Of a stretch of DNA of 64,000 nucleotides, positions 11,402-20,566 are shown in pieces. Where the stretch lies: positions 310,001 through 374,000 of the forward strand of contig NZ_CP042176.1 of the NCBI RefSeq assembly GCF_005937885.2. The letters are read 5' to 3'. Both the position numbers and the translations under genes were made by a program. The notes beneath the pieces were generated by a model that saw only the letters and a program-made list of their open reading frames with translations, searched no databases and was not told where the DNA came from. Origin of the DNA: Bradyrhizobium sp. KBS0727. Its GTDB lineage: Bacteria; Pseudomonadota; Alphaproteobacteria; Rhizobiales; Xanthobacteraceae. Within the stretch, counting starts at the first letter, position 1, and each line of letters begins with the position of its first letter.

Positions 11402-11860
11402 TTACATCTTGCCGGGCGGTAGGCGCGCATCCGGGCCGGGATCTCGTCCCGCAGCCGCAATCGTCAGCCGCCCCAGATAATGCGCCCAACCCTTGTCATG
11501 GTTGGCGCACTGTGTCGCGTTCGGCAGGCCGCTATGGGTCATGCGCAGCAGGGTGCCGCCATCGCGGTCAATCAGATCGATTTCGATCAGGCTCGAGCCG
11601 GGCGGCACCTCATCGTTGCCGTCCCACCCGAAACTGTAGGCCAGACGGTGGACCGGTACGACCTCGCGGAACGTTCCGCGGGCCGAATTGCCGCGCTCAC
11701 CGATGCCTTTGACAAGGTAGAGCCCATCCGGATGCGGCTCGGTCGCGGCCTCGGTGCCCATCCAGCTCAGAATTTTGTCAGGATCTGTCAGGAAGGCGAA
11801 AACGGTGGCGCGCGGGGCCGCAATGTGGGTCTCGCGTCGAACGATGGAAGGCTCGGTCAT
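11402..11860 (-). CDS. SRPBCC/AHSA1-like protein
   Basis: A 152-residue single-domain protein beginning MTEPSIVRRETHI. VRRETHIAAPRATVFAFLTDPDKILSW is the classic start of the Bet v1-like AHSA1 fold, followed by TFREVVPVHRLAYSFGWDG and a C-terminal helix with HDKGWAHYLGRL. Such proteins have a hydrophobic ligand cavity; the ligand here is unknown. In other bacteria similar genes sit next to ArsR regulators, but none is present. Its ATG is 97 bp from the divergent class III cyclase gene, so the two may share a control region. Convergent with topoisomerase IB. Confidence 0.85.
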   Translation of the reverse strand: MTEPSIVRRETHIAAPRATVFAFLTDPDKILSWMGTEAATEPHPDGLYLVKGIGERGNSARGTFREVVPVHRLAYSFGWDGNDEVPPGSSLIEIDLIDRDGGTLLRMTHSGLPNATQCANHDKGWAHYLGRLTIAAAGRDPGPDARLPPGKM

Positions 11861-11957
11861 CCGTGCTGCTCCAGGCTGAATTGGCAGATGGCGGCGCCGT
11901 GGCCGGTCGTCAAGGTTAGGTCGTGACAAGGTTGGCGCGCCAACCCATGATCGCGCC

Positions 11958-13046
11958 ATGCAGCTTTCCGCGACCCTCGCCTGGCTGGTCGATACCGCTG
12001 CCGGGACCACTGGCGCCGACCGGCTGCTCGCGGAACTCGGTGCGCATCTTTTGGCCGACGGATTGCCGCTGATGGCGGGCGCCCTGACGCTCGACGTGCC
12101 GCACCCGCTGATTGCCAGGCGCACCTGGCTGTGGCGCGCCGAAAGCGGCGAGGTCATCGAAGCCCTGGGCTTCGCGCCGGGCGCGGCGGCACCGGCACCG
12201 GATGCGCGCAACCATGCCGGCCGTCGCTGGTTGAGTGAGATCGCTGAAGGCGGCGTGCACGAGGACATCATCGGGCCGGGACCGAATGGGCCATCACTCG
12301 GCTGGATCGGGCCGCGTCCCTTCACCCCCCAAGAGATGGACCAACTCCGTCAGGCCGCGCGCTTCGCGGCTTCGCCGCTTTCGGTCCTCGCCGTGCGGGC
12401 CACGTTGACGGCTACGCTCGAAGCCTATCTCGGACGGCGCAGCGCGGCGCGGGTGCTGGCAGCGCCGTTGCGACGTGATCGCGGCGAAACCATTCAGGCC
12501 GCGCTGCTCTATGCCGATCTGCGCAACTTCACCGCGCTCTCCGAAAGCAATCCTCCCGCGATTGTCATCGCGGCGCTTGACGCCTGGTTCGATCGTATTG
12601 CCGGTGCGGTTCATGCGTTCGGCGGCGAGGTGCTGAAGTTCATCGGGGACGGCATGCTGGCGATCTTTCCGGTGGTCGACGAGGCGCCGCGGCGCGCCTG
12701 CGCGGCGGCGTTGCGCGCGGCGTCGGCCGCGCGAGCCGGGATGGTACATCTGGATGACGAACGGTGCCGGCAAGGGCTGCCGTCGCTGTCGTTCGGCGCG
12801 GCGCTGCATCTCGGCGAGATGCTCTGGGGCAATATTGGCGCCGCCAATCGTCTCGACTTCACCGCGATCGGTCCTGCCGTCAATCTGGTAAGCAGGCTCG
12901 AGGGGTTGTGCCGCCCGCTCGGCAAGACGGTGCTGGTATCCGGTGCGTTGGCGGCGGAGTCCGATATTCCGTTGCTTCCGCTTGGGACGCATCCGCTGCG
13001 CGGCATCGCATCGCCATGCGCGGTCTTCGCGCTTCCGGAGGGGTGA
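11958..13046 (+). CDS. Class III adenylate/guanylate cyclase with unannotated N-terminal sensor region
   Basis: A 362-residue protein. The C-terminal cyclase domain (about 178-350) contains LLYADLRNFTALSE and FIGDGMLAIFP, whose aspartates (about 187 and 231) are the two metal ligands, and GNIGAANRLDFTAIGPAVNLVSRLE. In the last motif the segment RLDFTAIG has the expected purine and transition-state region. The N-terminal 150 residues have no transmembrane segment and no motif I can name; they include the helix LVDTAAGTTGADRLLAELGAHLL and a beta-rich stretch, resembling a cytosolic sensor. It should make cAMP (or cGMP). A second class III cyclase lies at 35.4 kb with a different N-terminus. Confidence 0.9.
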   Translation: MQLSATLAWLVDTAAGTTGADRLLAELGAHLLADGLPLMAGALTLDVPHPLIARRTWLWRAESGEVIEALGFAPGAAAPAPDARNHAGRRWLSEIAEGGVHEDIIGPGPNGPSLGWIGPRPFTPQEMDQLRQAARFAASPLSVLAVRATLTATLEAYLGRRSAARVLAAPLRRDRGETIQAALLYADLRNFTALSESNPPAIVIAALDAWFDRIAGAVHAFGGEVLKFIGDGMLAIFPVVDEAPRRACAAALRAASAARAGMVHLDDERCRQGLPSLSFGAALHLGEMLWGNIGAANRLDFTAIGPAVNLVSRLEGLCRPLGKTVLVSGALAAESDIPLLPLGTHPLRGIASPCAVFALPEG

Positions 13047-13050
13047 TTGC

Positions 13051-13464
13051 CTACAGCCCGCCCATCTTGCAGACCATCTTCCACTCATCGGCCGTGACCG
13101 GCTGAACCGACAGCCGCGAATATTTCACCAGCGCCATGTCCGCGAATTTCTTGTCGGCCTTGATCGCAGCCATCGTCACCGGCGTCTTCAGCGGCTTGTC
13201 CGCCTTGATGTCGACGCAGACGAATTTGCCGGTCTTGTCGGTCGGATCGGGATAGGCCTCCTTGATGATCTCGGCGATTCCGACGATCTCCTTGCCTTCG
13301 TTGGAGTGGTAGAAGAAGGCGCGGTCGCCCTTCTTCATGGCCACGAGATTCTGTCGCGCGGTGAAATTGCGTACGCCGGTCCAGGCTTCGCCCTTGGCGC
13401 CCTTGGCGACCTGCTGGTCCCACGACCAGGTTGAGGGTTCGGATTTCACCAGCCAGTACGCCAT
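13051..13464 (-). CDS. EVE domain-containing protein
   Basis: A 137-residue protein consisting of one EVE (PUA-like) domain. It starts MAYWLVKSEPSTWSWDQQ, which is diagnostic of the family, then WTGVRNFTARQNLVAMKKGDRAFFYHS, EIVGIAEI and the late VKYSRLSVQPVT. EVE domains read modified bases in RNA or DNA (YTH relatives); the ligand here is not known. The aromatic residues expected around the base pocket (W4, W13 region and FFYHS) are present. Convergent with the cyclase gene: the two stops are only 4 bp apart. Confidence 0.93.
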   Translation of the reverse strand: MAYWLVKSEPSTWSWDQQVAKGAKGEAWTGVRNFTARQNLVAMKKGDRAFFYHSNEGKEIVGIAEIIKEAYPDPTDKTGKFVCVDIKADKPLKTPVTMAAIKADKKFADMALVKYSRLSVQPVTADEWKMVCKMGGL

Positions 13465-13674
13465 TGCATCTTCCTCTGTGCCACGGCGGCAATTTCCGCC
13501 GGTTCATCGTCGTTGACGATATCGTTACGTTCGTCCGATCGCAACGGCGGCAGGCTAGCGCCCACGCGTTGCGCCGATTTATTCCCGGCCACGGGAACAA
13601 GATGTTTTGAACGTTGTCCCATTGAAGGCGCTCGTTGCAGGTGACATTCGTCGCTGATGTCTGGAGGTCTTCAC

Positions 13675-14442
13675 ATGTCAGCGCGTCGTCGGGATTTTCT
13701 CCATCTGGTCGCGGGAGGCGTCGCCACCGCTGCGATCGCCGCGCCGTCGGTCCGGGCGCAAACGCCAGGGCCAAGGAAAATCAGGGCCGTCGCCTTCGAC
13801 GGCTTTCCGATCATCGATCCGCGCCCGGTCTTCGCCAAGGCCGAAGCGATGTTTCCCGGCAAAGGCGGGGAATTGAGCACTGCCTGGCGCACGCGGCAGT
13901 TCGAGTACACCTGGTTACGGACCATGAGCGGCAGCTATGTCGACTTCTGGCAGGTGACGGAAGAGGCTTTGGTCTTCGCCGCCAAACTCGTGAAGCTCGA
14001 AATGTCAGGCGCGCAGCGCGACCAGCTGATGGAATCCTATCTCAAACTCAAGGCCTGGCCCGATGCGGCGGCGGCCCTGAAGCAATTGAAGGATGCCGGC
14101 ATCCGAATCGCATTCCTGTCCAACTTCACGGCCGAGATGCTCGATGCGGCGGTCAGGAATTCGGGGCTTGAGGGAATATTCGAAGCGCATCTCAGCACCG
14201 ACCGCGTGCAAGCGTTCAAGCCGGATCCGCGGGCTTACCAGATGGGCGTCGACGCCTTCGGGATGGAGCGGGAAGAAATCGCCTTCGCCGCGTATGCCGG
14301 CTGGGATGCGGCCGGCGCCAAACGGTTTGGATATCCGACGTTCTGGGTCAATCGTGCCAATGCGCCGCTCGAAGAGCTTGGCGTTGCCCCCGATGGAACA
14401 GGCGCCGGCCTTCAGGACCTCGTTGGCTTTGCCGGCGTGTAG
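13675..14442 (+). CDS. Exported HAD-superfamily protein, haloacid dehalogenase type II-like
   Basis: A 255-residue protein. The N-terminus SARRRDFLHLVAGGVATAA ending near SVRAQ is a Tat signal peptide, so the mature protein is periplasmic. The start at 13675 is chosen because GGAGG lies 8-12 bases upstream; the ATG at 13657 lies before it. HAD motif I is AVAFDGFPIID (nucleophile Asp kept, but the usual AYGTLFD loop is altered), motif II is FLSNFTAEML, motif III Lys is in AFKPDPRAYQMG, and motif IV is AAYAGWDAAGAKRFG. Cap helices lie between motifs I and II. It resembles L-2-haloacid dehalogenases, but those are normally cytosolic, so the substrate is uncertain. Confidence 0.85.
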   Translation: MSARRRDFLHLVAGGVATAAIAAPSVRAQTPGPRKIRAVAFDGFPIIDPRPVFAKAEAMFPGKGGELSTAWRTRQFEYTWLRTMSGSYVDFWQVTEEALVFAAKLVKLEMSGAQRDQLMESYLKLKAWPDAAAALKQLKDAGIRIAFLSNFTAEMLDAAVRNSGLEGIFEAHLSTDRVQAFKPDPRAYQMGVDAFGMEREEIAFAAYAGWDAAGAKRFGYPTFWVNRANAPLEELGVAPDGTGAGLQDLVGFAGV

Positions 14443-14449
14443 CTGCGGA

Positions 14450-15445
14450 TCATTCCTCGGCCTTGAACGGCCGCGTCAGCAGTCCTTCGATCGCCGCGTC
14501 GATCGTCACCTTGCCGCTCAGGATCGCCGCGACGGCATTTGACACCGGCATATCGACGTTTCGCGACGCCGCCAGTTCGATCAGAACCGGTGCGGTGAAT
14601 TCGCCTTCGGCGAGCTTGTCGCGCGCCGGGGTTTCACCGCGGCCCAACGCGATGCCGAACGCGAAATTGCGTGACTGAAGACTTGAGCAACTCAGGATCA
14701 GATCGCCGAGGCCCGATAGCCCTGCGAGCGTTTCGCTGCGCGCGCCGCAGGCGCGGCCGAGCCGGGCGAGTTCGCTGAATCCGCGTGTGGTCAACGCCGC
14801 CTGCGCCGAGGCGCCGAGTTTTCGGCCGACGACGATTCCGGCCGCGATCGCCAGCACGTTCTTGGCGGCGCCGCCGATCTCGACGCCGCGGACATCCGTG
14901 GTGTGATAGGGCCGGAAGGTGGACGAGCCCAGCATCTGCACGAGATGGCTCGCCAGCGTTTCATCCCTCGCCGCGAGCGTTACGGCGGTCGGAAGGCCCC
15001 GCGCCACGTCGTCGGCGAAGTTCGGGCCCGACAGGATCGCAGGCATCGCATGCGGTATCGCTTCGGCAATGACCTCGGTCATGAACAGGTGCGTGCCGCG
15101 TTCGATGCCCTTGGCGCAGGCGACGACCGGCGTTTGCGGTTTGAGGCATGGTGCAAGCGCGATCGCCGCCTCGCGCAGATTTTGCGCCGGCGTTGCCATC
15201 AGGATGACGTCCGCGCGCGCCGCGATCGCGATATCGCCGGTAATGCCGATCCGCTCATCGAGGCTGATGCCGGGCAGCCTCGGATTGTTGCGCGTCGTTT
15301 TCATCCGCGCCGCATTGTCGGTGCCGCGCACGTAAAGCAGGACGTCGCGGCCGGCGCGCGCGACCGCACAGGCCAGCGCGGTGCCATAGGCACCGGCGCC
15401 GATCACGCCGACCGAGTTGCCAGACGCCACCCTACCAAGCGCCAT
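14450..15445 (-). CDS. gpsA: Glycerol-3-phosphate dehydrogenase [NAD(P)+]
   Basis: Reduces dihydroxyacetone phosphate to sn-glycerol-3-phosphate for phospholipid synthesis, in the cytosol. The 331-residue product is the normal length. It contains the N-terminal nucleotide-binding [18 protein letters not shown], the substrate loop [38 protein letters not shown] and the GpsA signature [17 protein letters not shown] with the catalytic lysine. The ATG overlaps the tsaD end almost completely: the tsaD TGA and this ATG are separated by one base, implying translational coupling in a tsaD-gpsA operon. The last residues KAEE are unremarkable. Confidence 0.96.
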   Translation of the reverse strand: MALGRVASGNSVGVIGAGAYGTALACAVARAGRDVLLYVRGTDNAARMKTTRNNPRLPGISLDERIGITGDIAIAARADVILMATPAQNLREAAIALAPCLKPQTPVVACAKGIERGTHLFMTEVIAEAIPHAMPAILSGPNFADDVARGLPTAVTLAARDETLASHLVQMLGSSTFRPYHTTDVRGVEIGGAAKNVLAIAAGIVVGRKLGASAQAALTTRGFSELARLGRACGARSETLAGLSGLGDLILSCSSLQSRNFAFGIALGRGETPARDKLAEGEFTAPVLIELAASRNVDMPVSNAVAAILSGKVTIDAAIEGLLTRPFKAEE

Positions 15446-15446
15446 G

Positions 15447-16526
15447 TCAGAATCCCGCGCGGGTGTTGGTGAAGCCGGCCGGTGCTGCGGCCGTGGCGTC
15501 GAGCAACCAGCGCGCCCGCGGCGGCGCGTCCATGCTGTCGATCAGTCCCAGCGCCATCCGTTCCGCGCCGGCCCAGGCGATCATCGCGCCGTTGTCGGTG
15601 CACAGCGCCGGCGGCGGCATGATCAGCGTGGTGCCGGCCTTGGCGGCAACCGCCTGCAACGCATCGCGGATGGCATGGTTGGCGGCGACGCCGCCGGCGG
15701 CCACCAGCGCGCGGGGCGGGCCGAACCGTTCGTGGAACAGCCGCAGGCCCACGCTCAACCGATCGGCCGTCGCTTCCAGCACGGCGGCCTGAAAACCGGC
15801 GCAGAGATCGCAGATGTCCTGCGGCTCCAGCGGCGTCATCCGGCTGGCTTCGCTGCGGACCGCGGTCTTCAATCCCGACAGCGAGAAATTCGCATCCGGC
15901 CGCCCGAGCATCGGCCGCGGAAAGGCAAATCGCTTTGGGTCGCCGTTCGCGGCTGATCGTTCGACCTCGGGTCCGCCGGGATAGGGCAGCGACAGCATCT
16001 TCGCGACCTTGTCGAAGGCTTCGCCCATCGCGTCATCTACGGTGGTACCGAGCCGGACATATTGGCCGACGCCGACCACGGCCACGATCTGGGTGTGACC
16101 GCCGGAGGCGAGGAACAGGCAATAGGGAAAGTCGAGCGCGTCGGTCAGGCGCGGCGTCAGCGCGTGGGCCTCAAGATGATTGACCGCAATCAGCGGCGTA
16201 TCATGCACCATCGCGATCGCCTTTGCGGTGGTGAGGCCGACGATCACGCCGCCGATCAGGCCGGGGCCGGCAGCGGCCGCCACCGCCGACAACTGCGAAA
16301 ACTCGACGCCGGCCTCCTGCATGGCGCGGGCGACGATGCCGTCGAGCAGGTCGACATGGGCGCGGGCCGCGATCTCCGGCACCACGCCGCCGAAGCGGGC
16401 GTGTTCGGCGGTCTGCGAGTGGACGATATTGGACAGAATTCTGCCGCTGCCGTCGTTGCCGCGCTCGATCACGGCGGCCGCGGTTTCATCGCAGGTGGTT
16501 TCGATACCCAGTACCAGCATCGGCAT
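15447..16526 (-). CDS. tsaD: tRNA N6-adenosine threonylcarbamoyltransferase
   Basis: Transfers threonylcarbamoyl to A37 of ANN-decoding tRNAs, together with TsaB and TsaE. The 359-residue form starts [19 protein letters not shown]; a second ATG two codons later is equally likely. The metal-binding motif [19 protein letters not shown] and SGLKTAVR plus late [12 protein letters not shown] identify the ASKHA-fold TsaD family. The frame stays open upstream through a 15-bp tandem repeat from a TTG codon at 16565, but no ribosome site supports that start. It is first in a coupled operon with gpsA and divergent from hemD. Confidence 0.96.
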   Translation of the reverse strand: MPMLVLGIETTCDETAAAVIERGNDGSGRILSNIVHSQTAEHARFGGVVPEIAARAHVDLLDGIVARAMQEAGVEFSQLSAVAAAAGPGLIGGVIVGLTTAKAIAMVHDTPLIAVNHLEAHALTPRLTDALDFPYCLFLASGGHTQIVAVVGVGQYVRLGTTVDDAMGEAFDKVAKMLSLPYPGGPEVERSAANGDPKRFAFPRPMLGRPDANFSLSGLKTAVRSEASRMTPLEPQDICDLCAGFQAAVLEATADRLSVGLRLFHERFGPPRALVAAGGVAANHAIRDALQAVAAKAGTTLIMPPPALCTDNGAMIAWAGAERMALGLIDSMDAPPRARWLLDATAAAPAGFTNTRAGF

Positions 16527-16536
16527 GTCGTTTGAT

Positions 16537-16581
16537 TTCAGGTCTTGTAATTTCAGGTCTTGCAATTTGAGCCCTTGTGCT
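16537..16581. repeat. 15-bp tandem repeat in the tsaD leader
   Basis: Three head-to-tail units: ATTTCAGGTCTTGTA, ATTTCAGGTCTTGCA and a degenerate ATTTGAGCCCTTGTG. They lie 10-55 bases upstream of the tsaD ATG on its 5' side. Read on the minus strand the units are in frame with tsaD (repeating QDLK), but they most likely belong to the untranslated leader. Confidence 0.85.
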
Positions 16582-16677
16582 ACGGCCTGTCACAACGCCT
16601 CCGTAACCGGGTAGCATTACGAGGTCTCAAGGTGCAATCGTCCGGTTGCGCCGAAGTCGTTTTAGCGGAGATCTTTC

Positions 16678-17433
16678 ATGGCCGTTCTCGTGACCCGCCC
16701 GCATCCGGACGACGAGGCGACAGCGTCGGCGCTACGCGACCGCGGCTTCGAGGTCTTGTGCGCGCCGATGCTGCGGTTCGAGCCGGTCAAGTTCAGCGAT
16801 GACGAGGATGCGTCCTATGGTGCCGTCATCGTCACGTCAGCCAACGCGTTGCGTGCCATCGCCGCGCAGCTTGCCGCCAGCCGGCTGGTCAATTTGCCGC
16901 TGTTTGCAGTCGGGGAACATACCGCCGCGGAGGCCCGCGCGGCCGGATTCACGCTAGTGATTGCGGCCAAGGGCGATGCCAGCGCCTTGCGCGATCTCGT
17001 GCTGGCGGGCGTCAAGGCAAAGCAACTGAAGAAGGCCAGCACGTTGCTGTATCTGGCCGGCGCCGATCTGGCGCGCGATCTCGCCGGCGAGCTGGGCGAG
17101 AAGGGTTTCACCGTGGTGACGCACACGACCTACCGAATGGTTCCGGCGTCCAGCCTGCCGCGCGACGTTTGTGACGCTTTCGTGGCGCACCAGATCGAAG
17201 CGGTGCTGCACTACTCACGCCGCAGCGCGCGCGCGTTTCTGGAGGCGGCACGCTTCGGCGGCGTGGAAATATCGGCATTGGCGCTGCCGCAATGCTGTAT
17301 CTCCTCCGCGGTCGCCGCCGTCCTCCGGGACGCCGGTGCGACCCAGGTCACGACGGCCGCTCAGCCGGACGAAAATGCCTTGTTCGAGGCCCTGGGTCGT
17401 GCTTTGCGACCGCGATCGGGCTCTAATCTCTAA
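16678..17433 (+). CDS. hemD: Uroporphyrinogen-III synthase
   Basis: Cyclises hydroxymethylbilane to uroporphyrinogen III, in the cytosol. The 251-residue product starts MAVLVTRPHPDDEATASAL, the usual HemD opening. It shows the two-lobed pattern VIVTSANALRAIAA, FAVGEHTAAEARAAGF, LLYLAGADLARDL and VLHYSRRSARAFLEAA, with CCISSAVAAVLRDAG near the end. HemD diverges strongly in sequence, but these motifs and the heme-operon neighbours (Mic60-like and HemY-like genes) make the call safe. Its usual partner hemC is not next to it: only about 150 bp separate it from tsaD. The start is ATG following AGCGGAG with good spacing. Confidence 0.93.
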   Translation: MAVLVTRPHPDDEATASALRDRGFEVLCAPMLRFEPVKFSDDEDASYGAVIVTSANALRAIAAQLAASRLVNLPLFAVGEHTAAEARAAGFTLVIAAKGDASALRDLVLAGVKAKQLKKASTLLYLAGADLARDLAGELGEKGFTVVTHTTYRMVPASSLPRDVCDAFVAHQIEAVLHYSRRSARAFLEAARFGGVEISALALPQCCISSAVAAVLRDAGATQVTTAAQPDENALFEALGRALRPRSGSNL

Positions 17434-17538
17434 GTCTGAGCATGGCCTTACCGGAAAACCGGTGCCTGCGCGCCGGGATCGTGCTCTATACGTCCCGATT
17501 CTGCTAAGTTCCGCCACCTAACCGCTGAGGGAACCGCT

Positions 17539-18732
17539 GTGATGGTCGATGACAGGCCCGAAGAAACTGGATCGCTACCCGACCAGGAGCGGCCCAAGCG
17601 AACGCCGCCGACAATCGACCTCGAGGCGACCGACGTGTCGACCGCGACATCGCATGCCGATGGTGCCGCCAAATCCGAATCCACTGCCGAAGCCGCTGCC
17701 GAGCCGGCTTCGGAGGCACCGGTTACGCCGCCGACCGCTGCGCCGATTTCCACTCCGATTTCCCCCTGGATCGTTGCGCCCGTCTCCGGCGCAGTTGCGG
17801 CTGCGCTGGTGATCGGCGTCGGCTGGATGCTGGGTTGGCCCGCGGTTCAGCCGGCCGTTGTGCCGTCAGCGCCGGCGCTCAATGCCGCTGCGATCGACGA
17901 TCTCACCGCGCGCATCGCGGGCCTGGAGTCAAAGGCCGGCAAGCCTGTGACCGATGCCGCGGCCGCGGCGCGTGTGGATGGTCTGGAAAAGTCGCTCGCC
18001 GCGTTGCGCGCACAAGGCGACAAGCTTGCCTCCGCTCTCAACGACGTGAAGTCCGCGCCGCGTGCTGACGGTGCGCCGTCGCCGGATCTGTCTGCGATCG
18101 ACGCGCGCATCGCCAAGGTCGAGAACCAGATGCAGGCGCAGAACGCCGAGATCGTGCAGCAAGGCAGCCGCATTGCCGATACAAAAACGGCTGACGCCAA
18201 ACCGGCGGACGATTTGCCACTGCGTCGCGTCGTGGCGGCGGCCCTGCTCGATGTCTTGGTCCGGATCGGCGATCCCTATCCGGCAGCACTGGCGGCGGCA
18301 AAAGCGCTGGCGCCCAGCGCCGACGTCTTGAAGCCGCTCGATCAATTTGCCGAGAAGGGCGTGCCCAACGCCAACAGGCTGAGCACGGAATTGCTGGCGC
18401 TGGTGCCGAAATTGCTGCCGGCGCAGCAGGACAACACGACGACCGGTTCGGGTGTTCTCGAACGGTTGCAGGCCGGCGCGGCAAAGCTGGTCAAGATCGA
18501 ACGCACCGACACCGTTGGTAACGATCGCGGCGCCGTGGTGGCGCGGATCACCGCGGCGGCGCTGCGCAACGATTCCAATGAAGCCCGGCGCGAGCTGAAG
18601 ACGCTGGAGCCTGCCGACCGTGCGGTTGCGCAAGCCTGGCTGGAAAAGGCCGATGCGCGCGATGCCGCGCTGGCCGCGTCCCGCCAATTCGCCGCTGATG
18701 CCATGGCTGTGCTCGCCAAACCGGCGCAATAG
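17539..18732 (+). CDS. Mic60/mitofilin-like inner-membrane protein (COG4223 type)
   Basis: A 397-residue protein with a disordered acidic, Ala/Pro-rich cytosolic N-terminus (1-75). One transmembrane helix (about 76-100, PWIVAPVSGAVAAALVIGVG) follows. A coiled-coil region spans about 115-180 (DDLTARIAGLESK, VDGLEKSLAALRAQGDKLAS), and a helical C-terminal domain ends in VAQAWLEKADARDAALAASRQ, the mitofilin-like signature. Alphaproteobacterial Mic60 homologues are encoded beside hem genes, shape intracytoplasmic or inner membranes and contact BamA. This gene lies between hemD and the HemY-like gene in one operon, 8 bp before the latter. The position supports the assignment as much as the sequence does. 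Confidence 0.87.
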   Translation: MMVDDRPEETGSLPDQERPKRTPPTIDLEATDVSTATSHADGAAKSESTAEAAAEPASEAPVTPPTAAPISTPISPWIVAPVSGAVAAALVIGVGWMLGWPAVQPAVVPSAPALNAAAIDDLTARIAGLESKAGKPVTDAAAAARVDGLEKSLAALRAQGDKLASALNDVKSAPRADGAPSPDLSAIDARIAKVENQMQAQNAEIVQQGSRIADTKTADAKPADDLPLRRVVAAALLDVLVRIGDPYPAALAAAKALAPSADVLKPLDQFAEKGVPNANRLSTELLALVPKLLPAQQDNTTTGSGVLERLQAGAAKLVKIERTDTVGNDRGAVVARITAAALRNDSNEARRELKTLEPADRAVAQAWLEKADARDAALAASRQFAADAMAVLAKPAQ

Positions 18733-18740
18733 GGATTCCG

Positions 18741-20483
18741 ATGGTCCGGATCATTCTGTTTCTGTTGTTGATCGCGTTCGGTGCGGCGGGCGCCGCCTGG
18801 GTGGCCGATCAGGCCGGCGATGTCGTGCTGACCTGGGGTAATCTCCGTGCCAAGACCACCTTCCCGGTGTTCGTGCTGATACTCGGCATCGTCGTCGCCG
18901 CGGCCGTCATGCTGTGGACGGTCTTGCGCGGCTTGTGGCGCACGCCCGAACGTATCAGGCGCGGCCGTCGCGAACGCCGTCACGCCCGCGGCCGGCACGC
19001 CATCACCCAAGGTCTGCTTGCGATCGGCCATGGCGATTCCTCGACGGCGCGCATGCACGCCGAAGTCGCGCGCAAACATGCCGCGCACGATCCGCTGGCG
19101 CTGCTGCTGCACGCGCAATCCGCGCAGCTCGACGGCGACCGCGACGGCGCGCAGCGCGCCTTCCGCGCCATGGCCGAGCGCGAGGATACGCGGCTGCTCG
19201 GCCTGCGCGGCCTGTTCATCGAGGCGCAGCGCGCCGACGATCCTGTCGCCGCGGTGATGGTCGCCGAGGAGGCGTTGAAACTGTCGCCGTCGTCGTCGTG
19301 GGCGTCGCATGCCGTGCTCGGCTTCTGCTGCGCCAAGGGCGACTGGACCGGCGCGCTGACGATACTCGACAACAACCAGTCCGCCGGACTGATCGACAAG
19401 GCGACCTATCGCCGCCAGCGCGGCGTGCTGCTGACGGCGCGGGCGCTGGAGCTGCAGAATGTCGATCGCGACCTGTCGCGCGAGAGCGTGGTGGAAGCGG
19501 TCAAGCTGGCGCCGACCCTGGTGCCGGCGGCGGTGCTCGCAAGCAAATATGAAAGCGAGGCGCATCAGGTGCGGCGTTCGATGCGCCTGGTCGAGACCGC
19601 GTGGCTGGCGCAGCCGCATCCCGATCTCGCCGACGCCTATGCGCATGTGAAGCTCGGCGACTCCGCGCGCCAGCGGCTGGTGCGGGTCGAGACCCTGGCG
19701 GCGAAAGCGCCGGGTCATATCGAGGGCGCGTTGGCGATCGCGCGCGCCGCGATCGACGCAGCCGAATTTACCAGGGCGCGCGAGGCGCTGGCGCCGTTTG
19801 TCGCAGCACCGACGCAGCGGGTGGCGATGCTGATGGCGGAGATCGAGCGCACCGAGCATGGCGATAGCGGCCGGGCGCGGGCCTGGACGTTGCGTGCAGT
19901 GCGGGCGCTGCACGATCCGGCCTGGACCGCGGACGGCTATGTCAGCGATCGCTGGCGTCCGGTGTCGCCGGTCACCGGACGGCTCGATGCCTTCCAGTGG
20001 CAGACGCCGGTCGCAAGCCTGCCGTCCGACAAGGGCGCTGCGATCGAATCATCACCGTTTGAGGAAGCCATGCTGGCGACCCCGCGCCGGGCGGTCGTGC
20101 TCGAGCCGCCCGCCGCCGAGAGCGACCTCGATGCCGAACCCGCAACCACCGCCGCCCAGGACAATGCGCCATCCGCCACCGTCGAGCCGGCTGCGGTTGA
20201 GGCGGCGCCCATCGCGGCAGCCCCGGTCGCGGCGCCTGCCGCGTCACCGCTGCCGCCAGCCGAATCGGCCCCCACAGCACCCGCTCCCCTGTTCCGGGCC
20301 CGTCAGGATATCCCGAAGGCCGCGCCAGCGCCGATTCCGGCCGTGATTCCGATCATCCGGGCACCCGACGACCCCGGAATCGACGAGGACGGCGTGCCGG
20401 ATGAATTCGCGGAACAAATCGGCCCGCCAAAGGCTCAGGCCGGCGGCTGGCGGGGATTTTTGTCGCGCTGGGGTGGCGAATAA
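18741..20483 (+). CDS. HemY-like TPR membrane protein
   Basis: A 580-residue protein. Two N-terminal membrane helices (about 3-22 and 40-63) form the HemY N-terminal domain: MVRIILFLLLIAFGAAGAAW, then LTWGNLRAKTTFPVFVLILGI and LRGLWRTPERIRRGRRERR. About 300 residues of TPR-type helical pairs follow (HGDSSTARMHAEVARKHAA, DPVAAVMVAEEALKLSPSS). The tail from about 430 is Ala/Pro-rich and probably disordered. It is unrelated to the protoporphyrinogen oxidase also called HemY. It follows the Mic60-like gene by 8 bp and is the last gene of the hem operon, before tRNA-Thr. Its exact function is unknown; a scaffold at the membrane is the family expectation. Confidence 0.9.
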   Translation: MVRIILFLLLIAFGAAGAAWVADQAGDVVLTWGNLRAKTTFPVFVLILGIVVAAAVMLWTVLRGLWRTPERIRRGRRERRHARGRHAITQGLLAIGHGDSSTARMHAEVARKHAAHDPLALLLHAQSAQLDGDRDGAQRAFRAMAEREDTRLLGLRGLFIEAQRADDPVAAVMVAEEALKLSPSSSWASHAVLGFCCAKGDWTGALTILDNNQSAGLIDKATYRRQRGVLLTARALELQNVDRDLSRESVVEAVKLAPTLVPAAVLASKYESEAHQVRRSMRLVETAWLAQPHPDLADAYAHVKLGDSARQRLVRVETLAAKAPGHIEGALAIARAAIDAAEFTRAREALAPFVAAPTQRVAMLMAEIERTEHGDSGRARAWTLRAVRALHDPAWTADGYVSDRWRPVSPVTGRLDAFQWQTPVASLPSDKGAAIESSPFEEAMLATPRRAVVLEPPAAESDLDAEPATTAAQDNAPSATVEPAAVEAAPIAAAPVAAPAASPLPPAESAPTAPAPLFRARQDIPKAAPAPIPAVIPIIRAPDDPGIDEDGVPDEFAEQIGPPKAQAGGWRGFLSRWGGE

Positions 20484-20566
20484 CCGCGTTTTTCTTGCCA
20501 ATCGGGGCCGTGCCCGATATCAGGTGCGGGCGTTTCGGGCGGTTGCCCGAGGCTAGCGTTCGGTCC

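Noticed and set aside
15447..16565. Longer TsaD starting at the TTG codon 16565
   Set aside because: The extra residues are just the tandem repeat read in frame; no ribosome site, and TsaD proteins normally start near the [12 protein letters not shown] motif.
18342..19913. 523-codon minus-strand frame opposite the Mic60-like and HemY-like genes
   Set aside because: Shadow of two genes in an operon; Arg/Gln-rich low-information sequence.
18741..20483. HemY as protoporphyrinogen oxidase
   Set aside because: No FAD motif; the sequence is two membrane helices plus TPR-type helices, the unrelated HemY-N family.
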